DNA from: Gemmatimonadota bacterium
GTDB taxonomy: Bacteria; Gemmatimonadota; Gemmatimonadetes; Gemmatimonadales; Gemmatimonadaceae
Length of the DNA stretch: 64,000 bases
NCBI GenBank assembly: GCA_016712265.1
Contig: JADJRJ010000027.1
Coordinates: 434,001-498,000, forward strand
Reading direction: 5' to 3'
Every line of letters starts with the position of its first letter. Position 1 is the first letter of the stretch. This document shows, piece after piece, positions 18,590-28,175 of the stretch. Both the position numbers and the translations under genes were made by a program. The notes below the pieces were generated by a model. The model searched no databases. It was not told where the DNA came from and was given only the letters and a program-made list of their open reading frames with translations.

Positions 18590-21578
18590 CGCCGACCCGC
18601 CGACACCCGCGCGAGCAATTGATCCAACACGTCGGCGTTCGCCTGCCGACAGCTCGCCCCCCACCGCCGGCCGCGCGCGGCCGGACCAGCGAGTTGTCCA
18701 TCCACGCCATCGCCCCGGTCGACAGGAGCCACCCCAGCGGGGGGTCCACGAGGCGGTCCCGCAGGTGCTGGTCGGCCTCGTCGGACTGCGTGACCCCCAG
18801 TCCATCGCACACGTTGAGCTGAAAGTAGTGCAGGGGCAAGCTGACATCGTTCACCTGGTGCGTCACGCGCTCGCGCGCATAACTCCCGCGCGCATCACGG
18901 GTCGCCATCAGCGCCGTCGGCGGGGACAACAGCTCCCCCACGGCGCCGCGCTTGCTCGTGAGCGGCCGCTCCGTCGCCATGTCCGCCGCACACGACACCG
19001 GGTCATTGCAGAGGTACAGGACGCTCACATCGAGCGGCGGAAGACTCCCCTGCACCGCGCGCGCGCGCAGCATCGCGTGCAGGTCCGCGATCGCCGTCAA
19101 CCCTGAGTTCTCGAAGTAGCCGCCATCGACCAAGGATCCGTAGGACTGCCCGTCCCCCCGATCAATGCGACCCGCGGGGCTCACCAGGGTGAAGCGTGCA
19201 CTGTTGTGGATCGCCGTCGACAGACGCAGGTCGCGCCCCATCGCCTCCCGCACGCTTCGGGCGTCCAGGAACACGCCTGGATCGTCGACCGGTGAACTGA
19301 TGTACCGCTTCCCCGTCTGCACATGCGTGGTGTTCAGCAGCAGGACGGGGACATCGCGCGACCGCGCACTGTCCGCATAGAGCTGCAGGAACGGCTCCTC
19401 GAGCGTCGTCGTTCCGAACACATCCCGGTAGGAGCGCTCCCAGCTTTCCTCGAGCGCCGTTGCCCGGTCGAACGCGCCAATCGGGAACGGCAGGAACCAC
19501 TGCAGCATGTCCGGCGCGACCATCTTCCCCAGCACGGGAGAGAGAAAGTCGTCGTCCATGAAGTCCCGGACGCACGCGGTCATCGGCGCGCACGGTGCAT
19601 TCGCCTGCCCCGCCCGGTCCCGCACCATGGCCGCGAACAACCCGGTGCCCAGGCTTCCGCCCGAGACGCCAGACATCGCGTAGACATGGCGGGCAAACGT
19701 AGAGTCGCGATCCTGGAGCTCGGCCAGTGCCAGCGCACTCCAGTACGCGGCGCGCAACCCGCCGCCCGAGGCGGCCACGAAGACCACGGGCACCGGTCCT
19801 TCGTGCTCCGCCGCGCGACGCGCAAGCCATCCATTGAAGTGGGCCTGCAACGAGCGCACCTCATGTCGCGTCGCATCGGCGTCCGGCAGGGGCCGGATGT
19901 CGTGGTTGTCATTCCACCAGCTGAATGCCACCGCCATCCCGACGAGCAATCCCACCATGGGAAGCCCCGTGCGACGGCCAAGGTGAACCAACATCCCCCC
20001 GACGACCACGGCATGCGTCGCCATCAGCGCGAGGATCGGCAGCCCGCCGAGGGCGCGCCCCACGGTGACGCTCTGGAAGGTGAACGCGAGGAGGAGTCCC
20101 GCGCTCACGAGACCAAAGGCGATCAACTGGCTCCGCACGCGCGTGCGCTGGGTGTCGGTGATTCCCGTCCTGAGGGTCCGTTTCGTGGTGTCGCTGTCGC
20201 TGTCGCGCGCCGTCAGCTCGCGCCTCGAGTAGATGTAGAGATACAGCAACCACGCGGATGCAACGAGCAACGCTGACGCCAGCCGCTGCGGCCAGGGTGC
20301 CGGTCGCCAGGCCAGCAGCAGTGCCGCCCCAACCAGCCCGATCATCACGCGACCAATGCGTTGCCGGAACGCGTCGAGCCGTCCGTGCTCCGCCAGGGTG
20401 CGCGGCAGGACAAACGCGCCCCACGCCTCGAGCAGTTTCCCGCGCTTCGGTCGCGCGAGCACCATCGACACGAGGTAGGTCCCCACGGCCACACCCAGGA
20501 ACCACTCCTCCGCATCGGCGACGCGCGCGAACGCGAGGCCGGCGATGACCAGGAGCCCGACCGCCAGCATGCGCGGGATGTGCTCCTCGAAGAACAGCAA
20601 CCATGAATCCTCCGGATCATCCTCGGTGCGCGTCGCAGGGGACGCGGCCTTCGCCTCTGCCTCCGCCTTCTCCCGCTCGATCCGCTGGCGCAGCAACCCG
20701 AGGATCCGTGCGCTGTACCAAACCCCGATCGCACATATCACGAGGGCCGCCACACCAACCACGGCCCGCCACGCGGCAAACGGTCCTTCCGTGAGGCGAC
20801 GCGCGATGTCCTGGCCCTGAGGGACCACGAGCAGCGGGACACTCCCGAGCAGTGCCGCCAGGACACTAAAGCGTGCCTGCCACAGGACCGTACCACGCTC
20901 GCCAATGAAGAGCGTGCACAACAATCCGAGCCCGTAGGCGGCCAGCGCCGTCCACTTGAGGGCGGCGCCAATCGACCCGATCATCACCAGGGCCGATGTG
21001 AGCCCGCTGGTCATGATCGCGCCGTCCGGGCGCCACAGTGGCCACGCGGCCACCAGTAGCGCGAGGTTTTCGAACACCAGGTCGAGCGTGGCCGCAATGA
21101 ACGGCAGGACGACCACAACGGCTGACAGGGGCGGTAGGTCGGCCGGCGGACATGGCTTCTCCCGCGGCCCGAACCTCAGGTATCGCTCAGCCCAGAGGTA
21201 CAGCGCCGAGAGCGCCAACCCATAGCCCAGCGCAAAGGCACCGTCGACAACCAGGCTCCACAACACCCCGCGCTTGCAGGCGTCCTTCAGCGGGTTCAGC
21301 ATCTCCGCGAACTCGCGCGCGTCGAACGTGAGCTCCAGCTGGAGGAACGACAGGTTTCCGGGACCGCACGACGCCACGGCCCGTTCGACGAACCCGCCGA
21401 GCACCAAGGCAATGCCGCCCAGTGCGGCGACGACGAGGAAGGACCCGTGGGCGCCGCTCAGCGCATCGAACTGCTCGCGACTCGCCACGGCCCGAGCCGG
21501 CCGCACGTGCCACAACCCGACCACCTGTTTCAGGGTGCGCATCGTGCCCCCCAGCCAACGCCTGAACGTCGCAGCCAT
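18586..21578 (-). CDS. Patatin-like phospholipase with large membrane N-terminal region, C-terminal frameshift
   Basis: About 1,000 residues. Residues 1-560 contain around a dozen hydrophobic segments interrupted by a charged loop (EREKAEAEAKAAS). The C-terminal patatin domain has a glycine-rich oxyanion loop (ASGGGLRAAYW), the nucleophile GVSGGS at about residue 640 and the DGGY aspartate at about residue 820. It is therefore a probable membrane-anchored serine lipid acyl hydrolase. The open frame continues to 18543, but the plausible ending (CRQANADVLDQLLARVSAGR) is in another frame ending at TAG 18586. One base missing in the C6 run at 18657-18662 explains this. Confidence 0.83.
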
Positions 21579-21635
21579 GGCACCACCTCCCCGCTTCGGT
21601 GTGACTCCGTGAGGCCCGCAGGGCCAAGAGGCGAC

Positions 21636-23213
21636 CTACTGTTTCGCGATCGCCGACCTTCCCCCGCGCAGCACGTACTTCTGGATCTTCCCGGTGGCCG
21701 TCTTGGGCAGCTCGCTCACGAAGTGCACCTCCTTGGGGCACTTGAAGTGGGCCAGCCGCTCCCGCGTGAAGGCGCGCAACTCGTCGCCCGTCGCCGTGGC
21801 CCCCGCACGCAACACAACGAATGCATGCGGCGCCTCGCCCCACTTCTCGTCAGCCATCCCGACGATTGCCACCTCCTGCACCGCCGGGTGCCGCAGCAGG
21901 CACCCTTCGACTTCAACCGACGAGATGTTCTCCCCACCGGAGATGATCACGTCCTTGATCCGGTCGCGAATCTCCACGTAGCCGTCGGGGTGAACCACCG
22001 CCGCATCGCCGGAATGGAACCAGCCATCCCGAATGGCGGCGTTGGTGGCGTCGGGGTCGTTGAAGTACCCCTTCATGACCACGTTCCCCTGGACGGTGAT
22101 CTCGCCTAACGTGGCACCATCGGCCGGCACCTCGTGCCCGGACTCATCGACCACGCGCAGCTCACCACTCGTGATCAGCTCCACCCCCTGGCGCGCCTTC
22201 ACCACCGCACGCTCGTGCGGGGGCAGCGCCGCATGTTCGGGACGGGGTTCGCAAATGGTGATGAGCGGCGCCGTTTCGGTCAGCCCGTAGACATGGGTGA
22301 GTTCCCAGCCGAGGTCGACCTCGACGCGCTCGATGGTCGCTGCCGCTGGGGGAGCGCCGGCCGTGAAGACCCGCACCCCACGCGGCACCCCACGTCGCTG
22401 GTCCTCCGGGGCATTCGAGATCCCGATCAACACGGTGGGCGCCGCGCACAACATCGTCCCTCGCTCGGCGCGGATCACCTCGAACACGCGCGCCGGTTCC
22501 ACCTTGCGCACGCAGATGTGTGCCCCGCCGACCGCGGTCACGATCCAGACGAAGGTCCAGCCGTTGGCATGGAACATCGGCAAGGTCCACACGTACCGCT
22601 CGTCGCACGTCATGTGGTGATGCACCAGCGTGCCGACCGCATTCGTCCACGCATTGCGGTGGGTGATCATCACCCCTTTCTGCCGCGAGGTTGTCCCGGA
22701 CGTGTAGTTGATGCTGATCAGCTCCGTTTCGGCAATCGCTGGCCGAAGGGGCGCGGCCGTCGTCGCGCCCAGGGTCGACTCGTAATCGAGCCACCCCGGC
22801 CGCCCATCACCGCCTTCGAGCGCGACGAAATGCTCCACGTTTGGAAGCTGCTCACGGATCGTATCAATGGCGTCGAGATGGTCGGCATGGGCGCAGACCA
22901 CCTTTGATCCGCTGTGGCTGATCAGGTAGGTGAAGTCGTCCGGCGTGAGGCGATAGTTGATGGGGACAATCGCCGCACCCGTGGCCGGGACGGCGTAGTA
23001 CCCCTCCAGGTGCGCGTGCGTGTTGGGGGCGATGTACGCGACGCGATCACCGGGCCCCACCCCCATCCCCTCCAGGGCGGCGGACCAGCGGTCGCAACGG
23101 TCGAGGAACTCGCGGTAGGTGAAGCGCCGGTCGCCGTCGACCACGGCCAGTCGCTCGGGATAAAGTCGCCGAGCTCGGCGGGCGAATTCGAGGGGGGAGA
23201 AGGGGAGTTCCAT
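21636..23213 (-). CDS. Acyl-CoA synthetase, AMP-binding family
   Basis: A 525-residue ANL-superfamily enzyme that activates a carboxylate (probably fatty acid) to acyl-CoA through an acyl-AMP. Motifs: YTSGTTSRQKGVMITH (about 170), THVYGLTET, GWFHSGDAAVVHPDGYVEI, the hinge RIKDVIISGGENIS, and the catalytic lysine in ELPKTATGKIQKYVLR. The domain layout matches medium/long-chain fatty-acid ligases of the AlkK type. The ATG at 23211-23213 (MELPFSPLEFARRA) was chosen over one 14 codons upstream. It is divergent from the first M16 peptidase gene, across a 150-bp promoter region. Confidence 0.9.
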   Translation of the reverse strand: MELPFSPLEFARRARRLYPERLAVVDGDRRFTYREFLDRCDRWSAALEGMGVGPGDRVAYIAPNTHAHLEGYYAVPATGAAIVPINYRLTPDDFTYLISHSGSKVVCAHADHLDAIDTIREQLPNVEHFVALEGGDGRPGWLDYESTLGATTAAPLRPAIAETELISINYTSGTTSRQKGVMITHRNAWTNAVGTLVHHHMTCDERYVWTLPMFHANGWTFVWIVTAVGGAHICVRKVEPARVFEVIRAERGTMLCAAPTVLIGISNAPEDQRRGVPRGVRVFTAGAPPAAATIERVEVDLGWELTHVYGLTETAPLITICEPRPEHAALPPHERAVVKARQGVELITSGELRVVDESGHEVPADGATLGEITVQGNVVMKGYFNDPDATNAAIRDGWFHSGDAAVVHPDGYVEIRDRIKDVIISGGENISSVEVEGCLLRHPAVQEVAIVGMADEKWGEAPHAFVVLRAGATATGDELRAFTRERLAHFKCPKEVHFVSELPKTATGKIQKYVLRGGRSAIAKQ

Positions 23214-23365
23214 GGGGGTAAGCTGTCGCAGGGAGGGTGGGCCCGGTAAGGCCACCCGCCTGGCACTTCGGGGCTCGTCGTGCGTACGATGCCACGCGGC
23301 CCAACCCGGTAGCCAACGCTCCAGCGCCGGTGGTGGTCGAACTTACGGACCCGCTCGCCCCCAAC

Positions 23366-24712
23366 ATGCGAACCCTCCTCCTCCTCGCCGCGCTCCCCGC
23401 GGCATTGTCGGCCCAGGCGCCGCGCCTCAAGGTGCCCGCCACCGTCGACACACTCCCCAACGGCCTGACCCTCATCGTCCATGAGGATCATTCGGTCCCC
23501 ACGGTCGCGACCAACGTCTGGTACCTGGTCGGCTCTGGCGACGAAAAGGTCGGGCGCACCGGCTTCGCCCACCTCTTTGAGCACGTGATGTTCATGGGGT
23601 CGCAGCATGCCCCTTACCCCGAGTTCGACACGCGGCTGGAGGCGTCGGGCTCCTCGAACAACGGCACCACTAACGAAGACCGCACGGCGTACTTCGAATC
23701 GGGACCCAGCAACGCGTTGCCGCTCATGCTCTGGCTGGAAGCCGACCGGATGGGCTGGCTCCTGCCGACCATGGACCTCCCCAAGCTCGACGCCCAGCGC
23801 GACATCGTGAAGAACGAGCGGCGGCAGAGCTACGAGAACCAGCCCTATGGACTCTCCGGCGACATCCTGCCGGCCGCGCTCTACCCGGCGGGCCACCCCT
23901 ACAGCTGGAATGTCATCGGCAGCATGGCCGACCTGTCCGCGGCCTCGCTCGACGACGTGAAGGACTTCTTTCGCACGTACTACGCCCCGAACAACGCGGT
24001 CATCGTCGTGGCCGGTGCCGTCAGGACGGACTCGGTGCGACGCGCCGTGCGCCAGATGTTCGGTGACATTCCGCGTGGCCCCGCGATCACGCGTCCGACG
24101 CCGCCGGCTTTCACGGTCCGCGACACCGTGATCGTGGCGGAGGATCGCGTGCAGCTTCCGCGCGTCTACCTGTCCTGGCACGCGGTGAAGAGCTTTCACG
24201 CCGACGATGCGGCCCTCGACCTTGTGAGCTACCTCCTCACGGGCGCGCGCAACGCACGCCTGACCAACGCGATGGTCTACGAGCGGGAGCTGGCGACCAG
24301 CGTCAATGCCTTCAACGGCAGCAAGAAGCTGGATGGCGACTTTGCCGTCGTGGCGACGGCGCGCCCGGGCAAGAAACTCAACGAACTCACCGCCGCCATC
24401 GACGAACACCTCGCCCGCCTCGCGACCGAAGGCCCATCCGCCCGCGAGTTGCAACAGGCACGGAACGCCATCGAGGCCTCGTTCCTCAACCGGCTGGAAT
24501 CAGTGAACGCCAAGGCTGACCAGCTCAACAACTACTACTACCTCACGGGCACGGCCGACGGATTCCAGGCTGACCTGGATCGCTACGCGGCCGTGTCCGC
24601 CGACGACATCAAGCGCGTTGTGAACACCTACCTCAAGGGCCCGCGGGTCACCCTGAGCGTCGTACCGCAAGGCAAGAAGGAACTTGCCGCAACGCGGAGG
24701 ACGGTCCAATGA
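23366..24712 (+). CDS. Secreted M16 zinc metallopeptidase, active-type subunit
   Basis: About 448 residues with a signal peptide (MRTLLLLAALPAALSAQ). The inverted zinc motif HLFEH is at 69-73 and the downstream glutamate lies in VKNERRQSYEN. GRTGFAHLFEHVMFMG is characteristic of insulinase/pitrilysin family M16 subfamily B proteins. These usually pair with an inactive homologue to form a clamshell heterodimer that degrades peptides in the periplasm. The partner follows immediately; the stop overlaps the nearest downstream ATG as ATGA. Confidence 0.93.
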   Translation: MRTLLLLAALPAALSAQAPRLKVPATVDTLPNGLTLIVHEDHSVPTVATNVWYLVGSGDEKVGRTGFAHLFEHVMFMGSQHAPYPEFDTRLEASGSSNNGTTNEDRTAYFESGPSNALPLMLWLEADRMGWLLPTMDLPKLDAQRDIVKNERRQSYENQPYGLSGDILPAALYPAGHPYSWNVIGSMADLSAASLDDVKDFFRTYYAPNNAVIVVAGAVRTDSVRRAVRQMFGDIPRGPAITRPTPPAFTVRDTVIVAEDRVQLPRVYLSWHAVKSFHADDAALDLVSYLLTGARNARLTNAMVYERELATSVNAFNGSKKLDGDFAVVATARPGKKLNELTAAIDEHLARLATEGPSARELQQARNAIEASFLNRLESVNAKADQLNNYYYLTGTADGFQADLDRYAAVSADDIKRVVNTYLKGPRVTLSVVPQGKKELAATRRTVQ

Positions 24713-24723
24713 GATCCGCAAAC

Positions 24724-24850
24724 GACGCTGGGTCCCGGCTTTCGCCGGGACGCGTGGGGGGAGCAACGCACGGGGGGTCGACGGGACGCGTTGCCGCGAT
24801 GTTCCCCGGACAAGCGAGCGACAGCGAGCGCAGATCCGGGGCCCAGCGTC
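24724..24850. repeat. Palindromic MITE/REP-like element between the M16 genes
   Basis: A 127-bp element bounded by inverted ends GACGCTGGGTCCCGG (24724-24738) and CCGGGGCCCAGCGTC (24836-24850), with one mismatch in 15. The left part folds as TCCCGGC-TTTC-GCCGGGA; the right part pairs CCCCGGA (24804-24810) with TCCGGGG (24835-24841) and contains GCGAGCG twice. It resembles small non-autonomous palindromic repeats seen in high-GC bacteria. No second copy was noticed in the window. Confidence 0.55.
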
Positions 24851-24867
24851 TCATCTGGCGACCGACG

Positions 24868-26292
24868 ATGCTGCTTCTCGTGGCGGCTGCCGTCGCAACG
24901 TCGCTCCAGGCACAGCCCGCGTTCGACCGAACCCGCGCCCCCACGCTCGCCCCACCTGCGCGCCTGGTCGTCCCCCCCGTCCTCACCACCTCCCTGCCCA
25001 ACGGGATCCGTCTCAAGGTGGTCGAGCAGCGAGAGTTGCCGCTCGTCCAGGTCATCGCCTCCATTGACGGCGGTGTGCGACTCGACGGCAAGACCCCAGG
25101 CATCTCCACCTTCATGGCGGGGCTGCTGGACGACGGTGCCGGCACTCGCGATGCCGCGACACTCCAGTCGGAGATCGCCTTCCTCGGCGCGAATCTCTCG
25201 AGCACGGCTTCGTGGGATGGGTACTCGGTCTCGCTGAAGGTGGCCCTCCGGTCGCTCGACCCCGCGATGGACCTGCTCGCCGACGTCATTCGGCGGCCAA
25301 CGTTCAGCAGCGCTGAAGTTCGGCGGCAGCGCGACCTCCGGCTCGCCGGATACCTGCAGACGCGCGACCGCCCCGAGGCCGTGGCCGGGTTGGCGTTCAG
25401 CAAGGCGGTCTTCCCCGAAGGCCATCCCTACCATCGCGCGACCAACGGCGACTCCGCAACCACGGCCAGCCTGGACTCGGCCAAGGTCCGCGCGTTCTAC
25501 CAGTCCGTCGTGCGACCGGAGCGACTGACCTTCATCGTCGTCGGGGACATCTCGCTCGCCCAGGCACGGGCAGCGATCGCGGCGCGCTTTGGAGATTGGC
25601 GCGCAAGTGGCATGGGCCTCGTGACTCCCGCCATCACGGTCTCACCCACAGTGCGTCGTGCATCGCAGGTGTACCTCATCGACAAGCCAGACGCCGCCCA
25701 GTCGGTGATCCAGGTCGGATGGCCTGGGGTGTCACGTACCTCGCCCGACTACGCGCCCCTGATGGTCATGAACACCATCCTCGGCGGGTCGTTTACCTCG
25801 CGCCTCAACATGAAGCTGCGCGAAACCAAGGGGTACTCGTACGGGGCGGGGTCCGGCTTTGTCTTCCGCAAGGTGCCGGGCCCCTTCAACGCCTCCGCGT
25901 CGGTGCGCACCAACGTGACGGACTCGTCGCTGGTCGAGTTCTTCGCCGAACTGCGCGCCATCCGCGAGACGCCGGTCAGCGCGGACGAACTCGACCGCGC
26001 GAAGAACTACCTGGAGCTGCAACTCCCCGGTGACCTGGAGGGGACGACCCAGGTCGCGGGCCAGGTGGCGGAGCTCCAGTCGTTTGGTTTGTCGTTAGGC
26101 GAGCTGCCTCGCTTTGCCGCCGCGGTACGACGCGTCACGGCCGCCGAGGTGCAGCGCGTGGCCCGTCGGTACCTCACCCCGGACCGTGCGACCATCGTGG
26201 TGGTTGGTGACCTGGCGAAGGTGCGCGCCGGGATCGATGCACTGAAGCTAGGGACGACCGTGGTGTGGGACGTGAAGTCCGTGGTGCGGTAA
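24868..26292 (+). CDS. Secreted M16-family peptidase homologue, inactive-type subunit
   Basis: About 474 residues. The ATG at 24868 yields a signal peptide (MLLLVAAAVATSLQAQ). The frame is open back to an ATG at 24709 overlapping the first M16 stop, but that stretch is the palindromic repeat and gives a non-signal leader. The M16 fold is evident (TSLPNGIRLKVVEQRELPL, ILGGSFTSRLNMKLRETKGYSYG, EVQRVARRYLTPDR). The zinc motif is missing: ISTFMAGLLDDGAG replaces HxxEH. It is therefore the probable non-catalytic partner of the upstream M16 protein. Confidence 0.88.
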   Translation: MLLLVAAAVATSLQAQPAFDRTRAPTLAPPARLVVPPVLTTSLPNGIRLKVVEQRELPLVQVIASIDGGVRLDGKTPGISTFMAGLLDDGAGTRDAATLQSEIAFLGANLSSTASWDGYSVSLKVALRSLDPAMDLLADVIRRPTFSSAEVRRQRDLRLAGYLQTRDRPEAVAGLAFSKAVFPEGHPYHRATNGDSATTASLDSAKVRAFYQSVVRPERLTFIVVGDISLAQARAAIAARFGDWRASGMGLVTPAITVSPTVRRASQVYLIDKPDAAQSVIQVGWPGVSRTSPDYAPLMVMNTILGGSFTSRLNMKLRETKGYSYGAGSGFVFRKVPGPFNASASVRTNVTDSSLVEFFAELRAIRETPVSADELDRAKNYLELQLPGDLEGTTQVAGQVAELQSFGLSLGELPRFAAAVRRVTAAEVQRVARRYLTPDRATIVVVGDLAKVRAGIDALKLGTTVVWDVKSVVR

Positions 26293-26342
26293 CAGGCACG
26301 GCGGACTGGCGGACGTCCTCTGGCGGCGTGCAGCTTGGGGAC

Positions 26343-27221
26343 ATGCCAACTCGCCCCTTCGCCGTCCGCGCCCGACGCCACGTCGGCGTGACCACACACA
26401 CGTTGCTGGTGGCGGCCATGGTCGCCACCGCAGCGCCCCGCCAGTCCATCGCCCAGTCGGTGCAGTATCGCACACCGGCCGGCGTGACGTACCGGTCGCA
26501 GGCAGATACGGGCCCCATCGCTCGTGCTCAGCAGGCCGTCGCGGCCAACCCGCGCAGCGTGGATGCCATCCTGGCGCTTGGTGCCGCCCAGTCCGGGGCA
26601 CGCCAGTTTCGCGAGGCGATCGAGACATATACACGCGGCATCGCCGTCGCGCCGAACAATGCCCTGCTCTATCGCTGGCGCGGACATCGCTATCTCTCGG
26701 TCCGCGAGCACGACAAGGCGTTGGCCGACTTTGCCCGTGGGATGGCGCTGGACTCCGCCGTCTATGGCATATGGTACCACCTGGGGGTGATTCGTTTCCT
26801 CAAGGGCGAGTTTGCAGCGGCCGCCACGGCGTTTGCGCGCGGGCGCGTCATCGCACCAGATCCCGGTGAACTCGCCGGCAGCTACGACTGGGGATGGATG
26901 TCGTTGGTGCGCGCGGGACGACGCGACGAGGCGCGCGCCTTGCTGGCGAGCATGCCGGATTCCGTCACGCGCATTGCCAACGCCTACGCGCAACGGCTGC
27001 GCCTCTACAAGGGCGAGCTGCCACCCGGCGCCCTATTTACGCCCGCGGACACAATTGACGTCCAGGTGGCGACGTTGTCGTTTGGCCTTGGCAACTGGCA
27101 CCTGGTCCGCGGCGACACGACCGCTGCCCGCGCCCAGTTCACGCGGGCCGTCGCGTCCGGAGGGTGGCCGGGCTTTGCGTTCATGGCGTCGGAGTCGGAT
27201 TTGACCCGAATGCGCCGATAG
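26343..27221 (+). CDS. Secreted TPR-repeat protein
   Basis: A 292-residue protein with an N-terminal signal peptide (VTTHTLLVAAMVATAAP, then a likely cleavage after AQS). Tandem TPR-like helix pairs follow: AQQAVAANPRSVDAILALGAA, AIETYTRGIAVAPNNALLYRW, ALADFARGMALDSAVYG, then two more degenerate units. TPR arrays mediate protein-protein contacts. It follows the M16 pair on the same strand with a 50-bp gap and may be co-transcribed; a role with the peptidases is only a guess. Confidence 0.75.
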   Translation: MPTRPFAVRARRHVGVTTHTLLVAAMVATAAPRQSIAQSVQYRTPAGVTYRSQADTGPIARAQQAVAANPRSVDAILALGAAQSGARQFREAIETYTRGIAVAPNNALLYRWRGHRYLSVREHDKALADFARGMALDSAVYGIWYHLGVIRFLKGEFAAAATAFARGRVIAPDPGELAGSYDWGWMSLVRAGRRDEARALLASMPDSVTRIANAYAQRLRLYKGELPPGALFTPADTIDVQVATLSFGLGNWHLVRGDTTAARAQFTRAVASGGWPGFAFMASESDLTRMRR

Positions 27222-27637
27222 GCGATCTGCTCCGTCCCGTGGATGCATTTTGCGCTCGCTGACGGCGGGACGTTGCCAGCGAGGTCTAGCTATTCCATCC
27301 GACCAAGACTGCACGTTACAGGAACGCATTGGTCCGCAGGAGACGCCTGCCCTGATCGCTGGTGAACCTTCAGGAGGTCACCCCTGCCTGGTCATCGTAC
27401 CAGCGTCGGGCCGAAGCCGTCGCATGGACCGCGTCAGGAGGGCCTCAGCTCCCCTCCGCGAGCGACAACTGAACGAGCGCAATTGTATCTCGGCGATAGC
27501 ATCTGGGCTTGCCGATGCAACCGCTGGCGCCGTCCCAAATCCGAGACGGCGCCATTTGCGCGCGAATTGGCAGTTCTTGTTCGCTCGGCCGGGTCCGTGA
27601 TGGCTTGCCCGAGCCGATCAGGGGGCTCGGGCAACAA
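27222..27637. other. Non-coding region with a terminator-like hairpin
   Basis: 416 bp between convergent genes with no convincing coding frame. It holds a 10-bp perfect stem, TGGCGCCGTC (27525-27534) and GACGGCGCCA (27545-27554), with a 10-nt loop followed by TTT, probably ending the TPR-gene transcript. The rest shows nothing recognisable. Confidence 0.5.
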
Positions 27638-28123
27638 TCAGTTTCCGAGGGCCACCTGTGCCGCGCGAGATAGGGGCACTTGGGCAAGTACCGTCACGCT
27701 GTCGCAGCTCATCAATTGAAGTAGGCCGCGTTCCGCGTTGATCGCCGCCCGCCCTGGGTGCTGCTCTACGAAACGCGCGACCTCAGCCAGGCCAAGTTTG
27801 CCAAATTTGTCGAAGTCCGCGTTGAATCGCTCCAGCGCCTTCAGCCGGTCGTCGGGATCCCGCTCCAAGAAGGAGGGCACAAACGACACCCCGCAGTCGA
27901 CGTGTGAGTTGCAGGCGTCAGTATCGCATCCGTGCCCAGGGCCGATCTTCTCCCCCCCACTCTCTTCCGTTGAATGGCGGTCACTGCACCAAGGAAATCC
28001 ACAAGAGCAGTCGACGCATGTTGGACAGGCCGAGTCCACCCGTGCCACCTTCGAAGGACTCTCGGAACGCGCTGCGGCAAGTGAGATTGCGGCGATTGCC
28101 GCCAAGACAACTAGGCCTCGCAT
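27638..28123 (-). CDS. Small secreted cysteine-rich protein
   Basis: A 161-residue protein not assigned to a named family. It has a signal peptide (RGLVVLAAIAAISLAAARS), then a cysteine-rich stretch (CPTCVDCSCGFPWC, and CDTDACNSHVDC) with nine cysteines overall. The C-terminal half is helical and charged (RFNADFDKFGKLGLAEVARFV). A strong Shine-Dalgarno sequence, AGGAGG, sits seven bases before the ATG. It lies 52 bp downstream of the beta-propeller gene on the same strand, so the two are probably an operon. The cysteines suggest disulfides or metal binding outside the cytoplasm. Confidence 0.7.
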   Translation of the reverse strand: MRGLVVLAAIAAISLAAARSESPSKVARVDSACPTCVDCSCGFPWCSDRHSTEESGGEKIGPGHGCDTDACNSHVDCGVSFVPSFLERDPDDRLKALERFNADFDKFGKLGLAEVARFVEQHPGRAAINAERGLLQLMSCDSVTVLAQVPLSRAAQVALGN

Positions 28124-28175
28124 TGGTGTTCCTCCTGAATGAGATGTGTGCATCCAACACCCCCAGCCGGGGGCC

